A stretch of 64,000 bases of DNA from Gnetum montanum. Lineage: Eukaryota; Streptophyta; Gnetopsida; Gnetales; Gnetaceae. How positions within the stretch are numbered: position 1 is the stretch's first letter; each line of letters begins with the position of its first letter. Shown one piece after another: positions 1 through 10,599 of the stretch. The position numbers and the translations under genes are program-made. The notes beneath the pieces are model-generated. The model was not told the origin of the DNA. It ran no database searches and was given only the letters and a program-made list of their open reading frames with translations. The stretch spans positions 655,206 to 719,205 of the forward strand of contig MNCI01004721.1 in assembly GCA_015680685.1 (NCBI GenBank), in the 5' to 3' direction.

Positions 1-742
1 ATTCCTAAGCATGCATCTATAGTACTTAGCCATGCCCTTCCCATTATTATCAGGAAGTCCCCTTTACTGTTGTTTACTTGTATCACTAGGAAATTAGGTG
101 GGTACGACCACCCACACATAGTGGTAACGATGTCCTCCACTAGTTCCAAGGGAACAATGATGGACTAGTTGGCCAACTCTAAGCAAATATTGCTCTTCCT
201 TAATGTAGGCAGGTTCTAGGCTTTGTACATCTCTTGTGATATTAAGTTGACTCTGGAACCTAAGTCCAAAATAGCTTTACATGGTTCATTCCTAGCAAAT
301 TGGAGATAGATTAGAGGGCTTCCAGGATCAGAGAATTTCCTAGGAAGGTGGCCCACCTTAATCCAGTCAGTAACAACATGTGTTAACATAACTGTATGCG
401 TTGAGCTCGGTGTTTGGTTTGAAGGGAGCTTTGAAGCCTTATTTGATCGAGAGGAGTTCAGAGGTTCAATTGCTTGTGGTTGTGAGAGCTTGGTTGGACT
501 GTTGGTTCTAAAGAAAGGTCATTTCTTTGTAAGGTTGTCAGAACCAACTGCAGGTTGAGGATGCACAGCCCTCGTGGCATTGTATTGCTATGGTTAAGTG
601 GGGAGTTGCCCCTGCATTGCTAGAGCGAGTGGTAATGGAGCTATCGGTTTGAGAGTCGCAGATGGATTTGGAGGATGGTATGTCTATGGGTTATCTCCCC
701 TAGGAGAAGGAGTTCTATAATACTCCCGAGCTTGGTAGTGGT
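1..742 (-). pseudogene. Decayed gypsy protease and gag-protease linker (A1)
   Basis: Read on the minus strand, this encodes the aspartic protease region of an Athila-type polyprotein, the enzyme that cuts Gag-Pol. Around 230-275 the catalytic loop reads ILDLGSRVNLIS, so the usual D-S/T-G triad has become D-L-G. The following flap and the ALLVENI-like segments parallel 8241-8726 and 31441-31900 in the other two copies. Upstream on the minus strand (about 400-742) is a Pro-rich linker. Stop codons are present, and no ORF of useful length survives. RT and integrase would lie left of the window. The call rests on the motif and on alignment with the two other copies in this window. Confidence 0.7.
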
Positions 743-880
743 TGATGAAGTGTCATTCAGTCAATGCATCGACTTGGCCGCATATACGGGGTCGCATATA
801 CGCGGCCACATCAACGTGGGCTCATCGATGTAGCCTTCCTGCATTGACATGGCCCCGTTTACGTAACCGCCTATCCCGAC

Positions 881-890
881 CTATAAATAA
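881..890 (+). promoter_or_regulatory. TATA box of the solo A LTR
   Basis: The sequence CTATAAATAA is followed by GAGGG. The same CCTATAAATAAGAGG context occurs on the minus strand in the A LTRs at 19268 and near 56010. It marks the U3/R transcription start region of the LTR. Confidence 0.75.
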
Positions 891-1060
891 GAGGGCCTTC
901 TGCCTCATTTGGGAGGCTTTGAATAGTTGTAGCGAAGCCCTTGCATTTTGTTTCTGTAGGAGTTAGATTATTTTCCCAAGTGCATGCCTGCAGTGTGATG
1001 CTTGTAATTGTACGACACCTTTATTCAAGTGTGACGTACTTGGATGCACACATGACTGGA

Positions 1061-1066
1061 AATAAA
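1061..1066 (+). terminator. Poly(A) signal of the solo A LTR
   Basis: AATAAA lies about 175 bp after the TATA box, in the position expected for the R-region polyadenylation signal. An equivalent AATAAA is seen on the minus strand at 19094-19099 in A3. Confidence 0.5.
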
Positions 1067-1686
1067 GATCGAGATTACTTCATCATTGTAGCATTCACTT
1101 AGTTTTAATAGTTTAATTATTATTGTTAATTGTTATTGTTATTTATTATTTTCTTAGTTAATATTTATTTATCATCATTTACTATTCCTGTTGTTAAATG
1201 CAGAATGAGTACGACTTAATCACGAGCATTTAAGTATGACTACTTGGTAACCCAACAGCGTACCTAGGATCTACACTTGATAACCCCAGTAGTAGTTGTG
1301 CACGAGGTCCAAGATGTGTATGGATGATTATGCTCATTGCACTTAGGTTAGCTTAGACTTCATTTCTTATTACTCATTAGTTTAATCAAGATTATTTTCC
1401 ATTGTCTCTAGGAGTAGCACTAATTTAGGATCACATCATACGCCTCACTCTGGACTAAACCATGCGTGACAAAGCAAATACTAGTCTAGGTGGGAAGACA
1501 ACGAATTGTGATCAACGTGTAACTATTTAGATACCACAACTAACCTATCCACAGAGTTCAACCGGATCGTGTGTGAATGCTTGTATTCGTATGGTTGAGT
1601 GTACGGGTACTTAGCCACTCATCAGTGGTGTTGTGGTGTCACGTGACCAATAGAGTTACATGGAGAGATTGGATGCTGCGGTTGAA

Positions 1687-2311
1687 CGGTGTTTACAGAA
1701 AGTTCAGGATGTGTCTGGAAAGTGAGAATGGTTACTTGTGTTAGGCTAGATTAGACCATAGTCTATTTAGCAATTAATCACTCTTACTTTTACTTTCATC
1801 TTTGTTCTAGGCAAGTAATTTCATAAAAACACAAAATAATAAAAATCTTATGCCTCAATCACACTTAACCATACAATTGCATTCCACAAGTGGAACTTGG
1901 AAGACAATGAATGGACAATATGCAAGCATTATTTAGTTCTAGTATACTTAGTAATTATAGTCTCTGAGACAAGGTACCCTTATGCCTAACCATACGAATC
2001 ATAGGCATTTACATGCGATTCAGTCGAATTCTGTAGACTATAATTACTAAGTACACTAGAGCTAAACAATGCTTGCATGTTGTCTATTCATTGTCTTCCT
2101 AGTTCCACTTGTGGAATGCAATTGTATGGTTAAGTGTGACTGAGGCATAACATTTTTATTATTTTTTGTTTTTATGGAATTACTTGCTTAGAATAAAGAT
2201 GAAAGTAAAAGTAAGAGTGATTAATTACTAAATAGACTATGGTCTAATCTAGCCTAACACAAGTAACCATTTCCACTTTTTGGACACATCGTAAACTTTA
2301 TGTAAACACCG
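1687..2311. repeat. Large inverted repeat: 277-bp arms, 71-bp spacer
   Basis: Arm 1687-1963 is the reverse complement of arm 2035-2311. Both arms are 277 bp with no indel and about 21 mismatches by hand count (about 92% identity). The spacer 1964-2034 contains the terminal part of a family A LTR. The right arm is an internal part of LTR A2 (1965-2817). The left arm is a copy of the same LTR part in opposite orientation, joined directly to A1 gag at 1686. Because the arms have diverged, this is not a simple assembly mirror artefact. Confidence 0.9.
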
Positions 2312-2817
2312 CTAGGCTGTCAAACGCTAACCATTTTTGAGCTACCAAGTGTCACATGTATGTTCGAAGGGGTTGGGCTTGTGTATTTTAATAATTTGCT
2401 TGATTGATCAAAATTAATTACTACATTAATAACATTAATGTAAATTGCAAGAAATATAAATGCATAAGAAAGGAAGTCTCAAGTGCTACAAGGAATGGAT
2501 CAAAGAGGTCATATTTTGTTGCCAACACAGTGGTGTGTTCAGGTACATCAATGCTTGAATAAAGATCTGTTCACACTTAGATCTCCTGATGTGGGCACTT
2601 GAAAAAATATTCTAACTCTCAAATGAACAAATTGCAAAAGTTTTGCTACTTGACTACCAAAAACTTACTTCCAATAGTGCACCTGGGTGCTGTATTTATA
2701 GACTCAAGAGTAACCCTATGATATTGAATGTACAATATCGCATCTTGGGCTGTGATATCACGTACCCGATATCGTGGCCACCCCGATATCGGAGCATATG
2801 AAAAACATGATTCATCA
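1965..2817 (-). repeat. 3' LTR of A2 (family A)
   Basis: The LTR ends with TTCATCA at 2817. Its left end, TGAGACAAGGTACCC, aligns with the TGATGAGTAGCGAGGTACCC terminus of other A LTRs. On the minus strand a TATA box (TATAAATACA) lies at 2691-2700. Several GATATC-centred palindromes lie just upstream of it, at 2720-2795. The right flank TACTATCACGACTG is a mutated form of the family polypurine tract. The 277-bp inverted-repeat arm overlaps its left half. Confidence 0.8.
2691..2700 (-). promoter_or_regulatory. TATA box of the A2 3' LTR
   Basis: TGTATTTATA on the plus strand reads TATAAATACA on the minus strand. It is the counterpart of the TATA boxes in the other A LTRs, about 120 bp inside the U3 end. 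Confidence 0.6.
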
Positions 2818-4830
2818 TACTATCACGACTGAATGAAAACTTGTCCTCGAGTATAGAAGAAGAGGAACAAGTCATTTACAAAATACATTAGGGGGTGTGG
2901 ACTCATTTGACTGACATGCAGAGTGACATAGAGAAAATAGACAAATACAGAAGTGCTTGAGCTTACAATATTACAATTGTGTATAAAATTGGGTGTTCAT
3001 GACAATAGGAAAGAACACCAATGGATCCAAAGGACATCCAACCCCTTTTGACAATAGAAAAATGAGGGAGAGGTAGAAGAGATCTAGTAGTCACGAAAAA
3101 TCTCCTGTGAGTGATATGGTTGCATCCTCTTTGGTAATGATAGTCCCGCTTCCAATTCATGCTTCCCACTGCAAGCACAACAAAACCAAGGATTAGTATA
3201 TATAGTACAATAGATAATGGTTAAATACCTTGTCTCATCAGTGATTTTATCTAGCCAAGTTGTGATTGTGATAGATTGATTGCTTGAGATTGTTAGTGGA
3301 AAGACTGACGAATGGGTTTAATAAGAGAAGCGATCCATACAATTCAGAAAAAGCTTGATACAAGGAGTACTGGGAAGAGGGTATTCACAACAATAAAAAG
3401 GAGTTCATTACAAATAGTTGTGAAGGTGCATATAATTAGATGACATGGATGGGATAGATAAAAAGAATTTGATTGTAACAATGTCTAAGGATAAAGAACT
3501 TAACTTAACCCAACCAAAAGATATGCAAGTGGGTCCTCCCCAAAGCAAGCACAAGCCTTTTATTCCCTTGCATAACTTCAAACCAAGGAGTCCGTGGGCT
3601 CCATGGATGATTAATGATTATGAAAAATTAAGTACAAAAACCCAAAGTAACTGACTGAGAAACCTGACACATCAAACTAGAGCATTGAATCAAAACATGA
3701 AACCAGAAGTGAGGTGAGGCATGGAAAGCATAGATGGATGATAGAGAAAGTGAAATGGAGTTCCTAATTATGGTCATATATGGTCCCTTGTGGAGTTTGT
3801 GATTAATTGACTTGGTAGGATCCTTCCTTAGTCTAGATCAAAACCAACTACTTTCAGTGACTTCACATCGACATTCTAAGGCAAGTCCATCGCTTGAGAC
3901 ATAAGAATGCTTTCATAAAATAACCACCATTCCAAATTGGAGTGAAGGTTGGAAGTGAGAAAGGGCCTTAGTTCAAGGAGATAAGACAAGTTTCATAACC
4001 AATGCTTATAGCCCTTTTATTTGGTCTAAGGGGTGTGCTTTGAATTTCCATGTTTTCTTTCTTTTTCTTTTTTTTGAATGGGAATCACACCATGCAAAGA
4101 CCCATGTGTTTTTTGAATTTATTTTGTCCAAGGGATGTGCTTTGAATCCTCATCTCATTTTTTTGTGATGAGGACCACACCATGTGAGGACTTATTTGAC
4201 TTCTTATTGTGAAATGACGTAGAACGGTGAGAAGCTTACAAGAACACTTCTGCACACAAGAAAATAGAAAAGCACAAAGAATAATGCATCCCTGTGAAGC
4301 CACATATTGTCTAACCTTTGATTCCTTCCCAATTCTAGGAACTACACAAGTCACCAATTTATTAAAGTTGCATTAATGAAGAAGAGACTGCATGCTTCCA
4401 AAACAAGGAAAACCATAGAGTATGTGGATGGGTGGATGATGTGGACTCACTGCCTATTACATAAAAAGAAACCATGTCCAAATCATCAGTAACGACATTC
4501 AAAGTCAGAAACTAGACATCAACAATCAAATTACAAATGAAGGATACCACCATCGAGTAGTGCATCACCATTGTACCTGCCACCTTATTAGTAGAAAAAG
4601 TAGAGAAACACATCAAACACAAGGAATCATAACCATAAAAGAAAGTAAAAGAGTAGACAATAAATATTGAATATATTAATGATGGTGTAAAAGAAAAACT
4701 AAGAAAAGATCAATAACCTTAAAAATACAAATATTTAAAACAAAAATGTAAAACAAAGAAGATGAAAATAAAAAGTTGTAAAATCAAAAATGTGTAAAAT
4801 AAAAAAAATTCAAAAATTGAGAAGCTACCT
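2818..4830 (-). other. Long 3' noncoding region of A2
   Basis: About 2 kb between the integrase end and the 3' LTR. Much of it aligns by eye with 19329-20166 plus 30164-31200 in A3 and, in part, with 63374-64000. Shared blocks include a 'tcctccccaaag' stretch near 3535, a 'cttccagtgactt'-like stretch near 3855 and a 'gggtgtgctttgaat' stretch near 4030. No coding potential is apparent: the short ORFs at 2963-3178, 3445-3654 and 4085-4357 have no recognisable domain and are not conserved. Plant Athila elements often carry such a long spacer, sometimes with an env-like ORF. I see none here. Confidence 0.6.
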
Positions 4831-4839
4831 GAGGTGTTA

Positions 4840-6260
4840 TTATGGGTGGCCATACCCCCCATGACTAAGTTGAAAGAAAGAGATTTGAAAGATTGAGCAT
4901 GGTTGTCCATCTGATGAGGTGTTTGTTGCTTTGGTTGGCTTGGGCTCATGGAAAGGGTTTATTTGTTGAATGTTGACTAGTTTTTTCTTATATGAGCTAT
5001 TAGGTTTGTAGATGATCATGGTCCTAGATGGAAAATTCTCATAAATAATGTAAGGTCCTTCCCACAATGTTTGAAATTTGGTTCATTAGGGTACATGTGC
5101 AGGATTCCAATAGAGAACCTTGTCTCATGGTTGAAACTTGACTTTTCTTATTTTGAGGTCACGACATTTCTTGTTGAATGCCTTATGCATTTCGTTGGAT
5201 GACAAGGCCATTAATCAATTTTCATCTAGCAATTTTAGAGACTCATTAATTGTTCTTTTTATGCTAGACTTAGATTTAGGTGAAGATCACAGGCTGTAGA
5301 GAGTGTACGAAGTTCAAATTGGATGGGCAATGTTGGTAGTTTTTGTACATGAGCTCATAGGAAGAATAACCTATGGGAAGTTTCCATGTGGAGCGATAGG
5401 CCCAAAGGGCATAATTTAATTTAGTGCTTCAGTCCCTTCAGTACTTGCTAATGGTATGCGTTAAAATTTTTGTAATCTCTTAATTAGTAACCTCAGCTTG
5501 ACCATTGGCTTGGGGGTGATATGGAGTTGTGAGTTTATGCTCAACCCCCAAGCGTTGCATTAGTTTCCGGAAAGTGGCATCTATAAAATGAGTTTCATTA
5601 TCAGAAATTAATGCACAAGGCATACCAAACCTATTTATGATGTTTTGTTATATAATTTGAGCAACAGTGGTGGATGTACAGTCGGTGACGACTGCTGCCT
5701 TTGCCCACTTGGTACAATAGGCATATATAATAGTATACTATTATATATGCCTTTCCATTTGATAAAGGTGCAATGGGACCCATAAAGTCAATACTCTAAA
5801 TATTGAATGGCTCAAGAGGTTGTATCCATTATTGTGGTCCCTTCATTCGAGCTGTCATTCCACCATCCCTCTGGCAATGATCACAAGTGTGGATGAATTA
5901 ATGTGCATCACTAAAGATTGTTGGCCAATAATACCTTGCCATGAGGATTTTTATGGCCGTGCATCTCCTAGCATAATGGCCTTCACAAGGACCTTCATGA
6001 GCATCCTAGAGAATGTGTAGTTGATCTATATCAGGGACACACCAATGTACTAGGCCATCAGGACAATCTTTGTAAAGGTTTCCATTAATCTCCATGAAAT
6101 GCTTGACTTGGTGAAGAAACTATTGTTTCTTTCTAGTGTCCAGCCCTTGTGGTAGTTCTTGCTTAAGCAAATAAGTGAGGATGGTGTTATACCATGTTGG
6201 TTCATCAAGCATTTGTGCATTAATAGCACCTGTAAGGAGAGATTCGTCAGGGAATTAATC
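4840..6260 (-). pseudogene. Decayed gypsy integrase (A2)
   Basis: This is the integrase that would insert the cDNA into the genome. On the minus strand the conserved PYHPQANGQAEVTN block of the DDE catalytic core is readable at about 5480-5520. It is followed by a stop where the next residue should be. The C-terminal GPY-type segment MWEGPYIIYENFP lies near 5030-5067, followed by a KLVNIQQINPFHEP-like tail. The N-terminal zinc-binding part (about 6050-6260) is barely legible. A 34-bp palindrome at 5719-5752 disrupts the frame. Several frameshifts and stops are present, and no functional product is possible. Confidence 0.75.
5719..5752. repeat. Perfect 34-bp palindrome inside integrase
   Basis: Bases 5719-5752 equal their own reverse complement, with centre TAGTATACTA and flanks GGCATATATAA / TTATATATGCC. 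The right half encodes integrase on the minus strand. The left half looks like an inverted duplication of it that breaks the coding frame. Confidence 0.9.
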
Positions 6261-7740
6261 AAATAAAGGACTCTCTTTCTCCTTATTGTCCCATCTTAGT
6301 CATGATAAGTAATCCATGACCACATTCTCCACACCTTTTCGATCTACCATTGTGAGATTGAACTCCTACAAAATCATGAGCCACCATATGACATGAGGGC
6401 TTACCATTAGTTTATTCATCAGAAATTAGATGGCACTATGATTTGTGTACACAAACACTTTGTAGTCAAGCACATAGTGCCTAAACTTCTCCAAGGCAAA
6501 CACCACTGCCATCAACTCCTTTTCTATGCTGGTGTAGTTTAGTTGTGCACTTGCAATGCTTTGGCTTGCACAATGAATGTAATATGAACATTTTTGATCA
6601 TCCATCTACGTAAGCACTACCCCCAAAGCATAATTCGATGCATTGGTCATCACATGAAATGGGCTGGACCAATCTCGTGCTTGAAGAATGAGGGTTTTAA
6701 CAAGCTTTTGCTTCAATTATTGAAATGTTGTTTCACATGCAGGGGTCTAGATGAACAATGCATCCTTCTTTGTCAATTCTACCAACTACTTGGTGATTTT
6801 GGAGAAATTCTCAATGAAGCACCGGTAGTAGCCAGTATGACCAAGGAATGACTACACTTCTTTGACTGTTTCAGGTTGACAGGTTATTCCTTGGATGACC
6901 CTTATTTTTTCAAGGTTCACCTTGATTCCTACTTTTGAAATGCAGTGCCCCAAGACTATGCCTTCTTGGACCATAAGATGGCTCTTTTGCCAATTGAGCC
7001 AGAGGTTTGTTTTGACATATCTCTTCAATACTTGCTCAAGAAGGTCTAGGGCTTGCTCGAACATAGCTCCATAGGTAGAAAATACATCCATAAAAACTTT
7101 TACCCTGCTACCAATCTATTGTTGGAAAATGCTAAGAACTAATCATTGAAATGTTGTTGGGACATTACATAGACCAAATGGCATCTGATGGTGAGCAAAA
7201 GTTCCCCAAGGACTTGTGAAATTTGTCTTTGCTTGGTCCTTTAGTGCAATTCAAATTTGGTTATAGCCACTATAACCATCAATAAATCTATAATAATAGT
7301 GCCTAGAAATGGTGTTTAACACTTGGTTGATGAAAGACAATGGAAAATGATCCTTGAAAGTTGCCATGTTGAGTAGTCAAAAATCAATGCACACCCGCCA
7401 TTTGCCTTCTTTCTTTGGTACAATCATGAGTGGATTGACCCACTTACTATCTGCAATAGGGTAGATGAATCCCACCTTGAGGAGTTTTTCAATCTCCTCT
7501 TTGACAATTTGCTTTAATTTGGGATTCAAATGCCATTGTGGCTATTGTTTTGGCTTAACGGTAGGGTCGGTATATATCCGATGTTGGAATATTCTTGGAT
7601 CTATCCCAATGAGTTCATAATATAACCAAGCAAAGGCTACTAACCACTTTTCCACAACTTTTATAAAATTTTTCTTCTATTTTGTAGCAAGCTTGGCATT
7701 AATAATAATCAACCTCTCATTTTTCAAAAATACATACTCC
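6261..7740 (-). pseudogene. Decayed reverse transcriptase-RNase H (A2)
   Basis: On the minus strand, RT motifs run in order. They are WVNPLMIVPKKEGKWRVCID (about 7380-7440), FIDGYSGYNQI (about 7240-7280) and MPFGLCNVPTTFQ (about 7140-7180). The active-site strand FMDVFSTYG follows at about 7065-7091, then NWQKSHLMVQEGIVLGH near 6940-6990. These match the Athila/Tat style of Ty3/gypsy RT. The active site should read [YF]xDD, but here the second Asp is Val. RNase H follows: NASNYALGVVL near 6620, then NYTSIEKELMAVVFALEKFRHY near 6500-6545, with VYTNH and a WW in the last helix. Stops are scattered. The element is dead by both active-site loss and truncation. Confidence 0.85.
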
Positions 7741-7959
7741 ATTCCAGTTGGTAGTGTCTTCAATTCAAGGGGCTCTTATTTAAAATTGTCAAGAATTTCT
7801 AGCTCATCCCAATTGACATCATCATTTGCTCCTTTGAAGAGCTGGTGATGAACTTGCTCAAGTTCATCCATACTTGCAACATATTCGTCCCTCAGTAGGT
7901 TCCATGCATAATGTATTGTTGCTAGCATTAGTTGTTAGCCACTGGGTGCCTTCTTGTTT

Positions 7960-8726
7960 TGTGGTTGTTACGCATAGACATCTTTAGATCTCAGCCTTTG
8001 GTGCACACTACTTGCATGTAGAAATAGATGTTTTCTTTATTGACCATAACTTTTGCACACAATGGCACCTTGAATCACTGTATGCGATATATGGAACTCT
8101 CTTCTCCTTGATCTTTCCAAACTCATTTTCTTTTGATATTTCTAAGGAAAGATATCTAATGTTCATTTTGGCATTAATAGTACTTAACCATGCCCTTCCC
8201 ATAATTATTGGAAAGTCCCCCTTGCAGTTCTCCACTTTGATTACTCAAAAGCAGCGAGATATGACCACCCACAAATGATGGTGATGATGTTCTCAACCAG
8301 TCCCAATGGAACAGTGATGGATTGGTCCACCAATTCTAGCTGGATGTTGTTCTTCTTCAAGGGAGGAAGGTTCCACATTGTGTACATCTCATGCGAGATC
8401 AGATTAACACTAGAACTAGAGTCAAAAAGAGCTTTACAAGGCTCATTCCTAGTAATTTGCAAGTAAACTAGGGGACTCCTGGGATCAACCAATTTTCTAG
8501 GCAAGTTACCAGCTTGAATCCAATCAAATATAACATGTGTTAGAATTATAGTATGGATTTGAAAAAGATTTTGGTTTGAAAGGGACTCAAATAAAGAGGA
8601 AATAAAAGAAGGTAGAGGAGTAGGGTCACAAACCACTGATGTGTCTGAGGGCTTTGGTGGACTACGAGGTCTGAAGAAGGGTCTTTTCTTTGTTCGTGGT
8701 TTTGACCCAGTAGATGGATTAACCAA
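7960..8726 (-). pseudogene. Decayed aspartic protease (A2)
   Basis: The frame is open from 8726 to 8241 (161 codons) and continues in pieces to about 7990. The catalytic loop reads ALFDSSSSVNLIS near 8405-8435, so the D-S/T-G triad is D-S-S. Downstream are the LGLVENI strand and the GDFPIIMGRAWLSTINA segment (about 8160-8230), which is the second conserved protease block ahead of RT. The Pro/Arg/Lys-rich linker at 8640-8726 joins it to gag. Copies in A1 and A3 align throughout. The Gly change in the active loop and the stop between the two halves make it non-functional. Confidence 0.8.
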
Positions 8727-10560
8727 TTACAAGTTAACTACCCTCATAGCATTCCTTTGCTATGGTTGTGTAGGCAATTCACCCCGCATGGATGGAGTAG
8801 GTGGTAGTTGTGCAAGAGTTGGAGTAGGTGTAGGGATAGGAGGTACATGAGGGTAGTAGGTGACATCCCTCCTTAGATAGGAAAATTGGTATGTTTTAGG
8901 AGGGTAGTGGTGAGGTTGGTAAGCAACAACATGACCAGAGGAGTCCCATGGAGAAGAAGGTTGCTGAACATAGTAACTGTAGGGATCTAGTTGCCGGTAA
9001 GGGTATTATTGTCTTGGAGGTGACAATGCCCATGATTGTGGTTGTTGCCACTGCTGGTACAATTCATAGGGTTGCGAAGGAGTTCCACTTAGATAGTATT
9101 GCTATGGTTGGTGAAACTGTTAAGGATTGCCTTGTGGATAAGGTAATCTTTTGGGTGTTTTCCTTTGTGCAAGTCATGGATGTAAGGCATACACCCCAGA
9201 TTCCTGCAAGTGTGATACAACTGGACAACATCCCTTAGGATGTTCATACTAGCAAACATCACATCCACCATCATCATTTGAGTCACTATTTATAGCCATC
9301 TCTATCACAGCCATTTTACCTTTACCCTTAGATATGACACATTCGGCCTCCTTATGCCTTCGATGCTCACACTCATCACTTTGCTCCTTGGACTCTTCAG
9401 CAATTTTTAAGATAGCATGAAACCTATTGTTCATGGAGTCCCATAATTGATCAACCTTAGCTATAATTTCTGATTGCAATTTCTGGAATGACAAGATTTT
9501 CTAATTAACCACCTCATCTCTAGTGAATTCATCCTCACTATCACAAAATCAAACCTCCTTCTTTCTAATAGAAGGGTCTTTATTGTATTCTTCTGCACTT
9601 TTACATTTTCTCAGCTCTCCTTCCTCCTTGGCTACCTACTTAATTAATTTTTGAATCTAACGAGCACTTAACTCTATCAATCTTCCTTGGGCATAGACAC
9701 CAAGGGTTTTCCTAGTTTTAGACTACAACTCATCTACGATGTGGCAAAGTTGATCAAGCTGAGAGTATTCATGGCTGGAACACCTATGCAACAGAGAATA
9801 ATATTGACCAATAGCAGCATCCAAGGATCATGATTCCCTTGTTTCCACCCTTGAATTTGTTTCCTTAAATTGGATACTCGGGAGTACATTTGATATTTGT
9901 TATTGAATAATTCCAACATTGTACTCCACCACCTAATCGATTCTGGTTCCAAGGATCAGTACCAATTTTTTGCTTGTTTTATAAGTATCCTTGGAAATAA
10001 TTTTAGCTTTTGCCATTCATTCTTAATATTTTTCAAGGCATATGCATCTTGAAAGGCTTGAAGATAATTTTGCGGATCAGCATCATATCCTCCCTTGAAC
10101 CAAGGGATGTTGTTCATATCTAGCCTCTTTATTCTATTGTCTTTCACATGCCTTGTTGAAATCCTCACAGCCTTTGCAATATTCAACATGCCCTGAGTAG
10201 CAAGTAGAGGTTCATCAAGGCCATGATGGTGTTGCCTATGATGTTCTCTACTAGCCCTTTTTTCTTGATGATGGGCCTCTCTAGATTGCCCACATCCTCG
10301 GTCACAACTGTCTCGATGGTCCTTTTTATTGTTTTGATCTCGTTGGTCACATTCATCATGGTTATTTCTTCTATGGCCATGATCTGAACTAGATGAAGAA
10401 AAAGAAGATGATGATGAAGGGGAAGAATAAGGTGAACTTGCTTTGCATTCATGCCTATTACCCTTCCTTCAATGCTCATGACCACGATTGTGATCATGAT
10501 CTCCTTTATCCTCCTTTTCTTAACTTACTTCTCTAGATCCATTTTTGTCATTGGATCCAT
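8727..10560 (-). pseudogene. Decayed gag, 5'-truncated (A2)
   Basis: Gag forms the virus-like particle. The core reads RIKRLDMNNIPWFKGGYDAD and then PQNYLQAFQDAYALKN near 10060-10140 on the minus strand, followed by a WQKLKLFPRIL helix. A frame change near 9955 leads to RWWSTMLELFNNKYQMYSR, which fits the Retrotrans_gag helical domain. A Lys/Glu-rich coiled segment (9249-9494) ends in GGCDVC, the start of a Cys-rich motif that in A3 reads CEICQYDHHPKGC. The N-terminal Arg/Glu/His-rich part stops near 10560, where homology to A3 ends. Roughly the first 190 codons and the leader are absent. Confidence 0.75.
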
Positions 10561-10599
10561 TTTGACCAATCGATCCTATAAATACAAGCTGAAAACATA

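Larger units (their letters stand above)
743..1624 (+). repeat. Solo LTR of family A, target duplication GTGGT
   Basis: This 882-bp LTR begins TGATGAAG and ends CACTCATCA. Its ends match the family A LTRs in reverse complement at 18552, 55288 and 60185. It is flanked by a perfect 5-bp target duplication, GTGGT, at 738-742 and 1625-1629. There is no internal region, so it is a solo LTR left by LTR-LTR recombination. It sits inside A1, an element of its own family. It carries a TATA box at 881-890 and AATAAA at 1061-1066, which fix its plus orientation. Confidence 0.92.
1..1686 (-). mobile_element. Ty3/gypsy (Athila-type) fragment A1, split by a solo LTR
   Basis: This is a minus-strand remnant of the same family as A2 (1965-10560) and A3 (18552-35321). 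It covers the protease domain and the gag-protease linker. It runs off the left window edge. A solo LTR at 743-1624 interrupts it, and the interrupted sequence resumes at 1625: bases 1625-1680 align by eye with A3 around 32370-32430, directly continuing the part that aligns up to 742. It stops at 1686, where the inverted-repeat arm begins. No LTR of its own is visible. Confidence 0.8.
1965..10560 (-). mobile_element. Athila-type Ty3/gypsy element A2, 5'-truncated
   Basis: Order on the minus strand: gag (10560 to 8727), protease (8726 to 7960), RT-RNase H (7740 to 6261), integrase (6260 to 4840), a long 3' noncoding region (4830 to 2818) and a 3' LTR (2817 to 1965). The 5' end is missing: homology with A3 stops inside gag near 10560, with no leader, primer site or 5' LTR. 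It is the only family A copy here that keeps RT and integrase, so it shows what the complete element looked like. All domains carry stops or frameshifts. Confidence 0.85.

Noticed and set aside
4719-5067. Overlapping minus ORFs at the A2 integrase end as separate genes
   Set aside because: They are frames of the integrase C-terminus and adjoining noncoding sequence.
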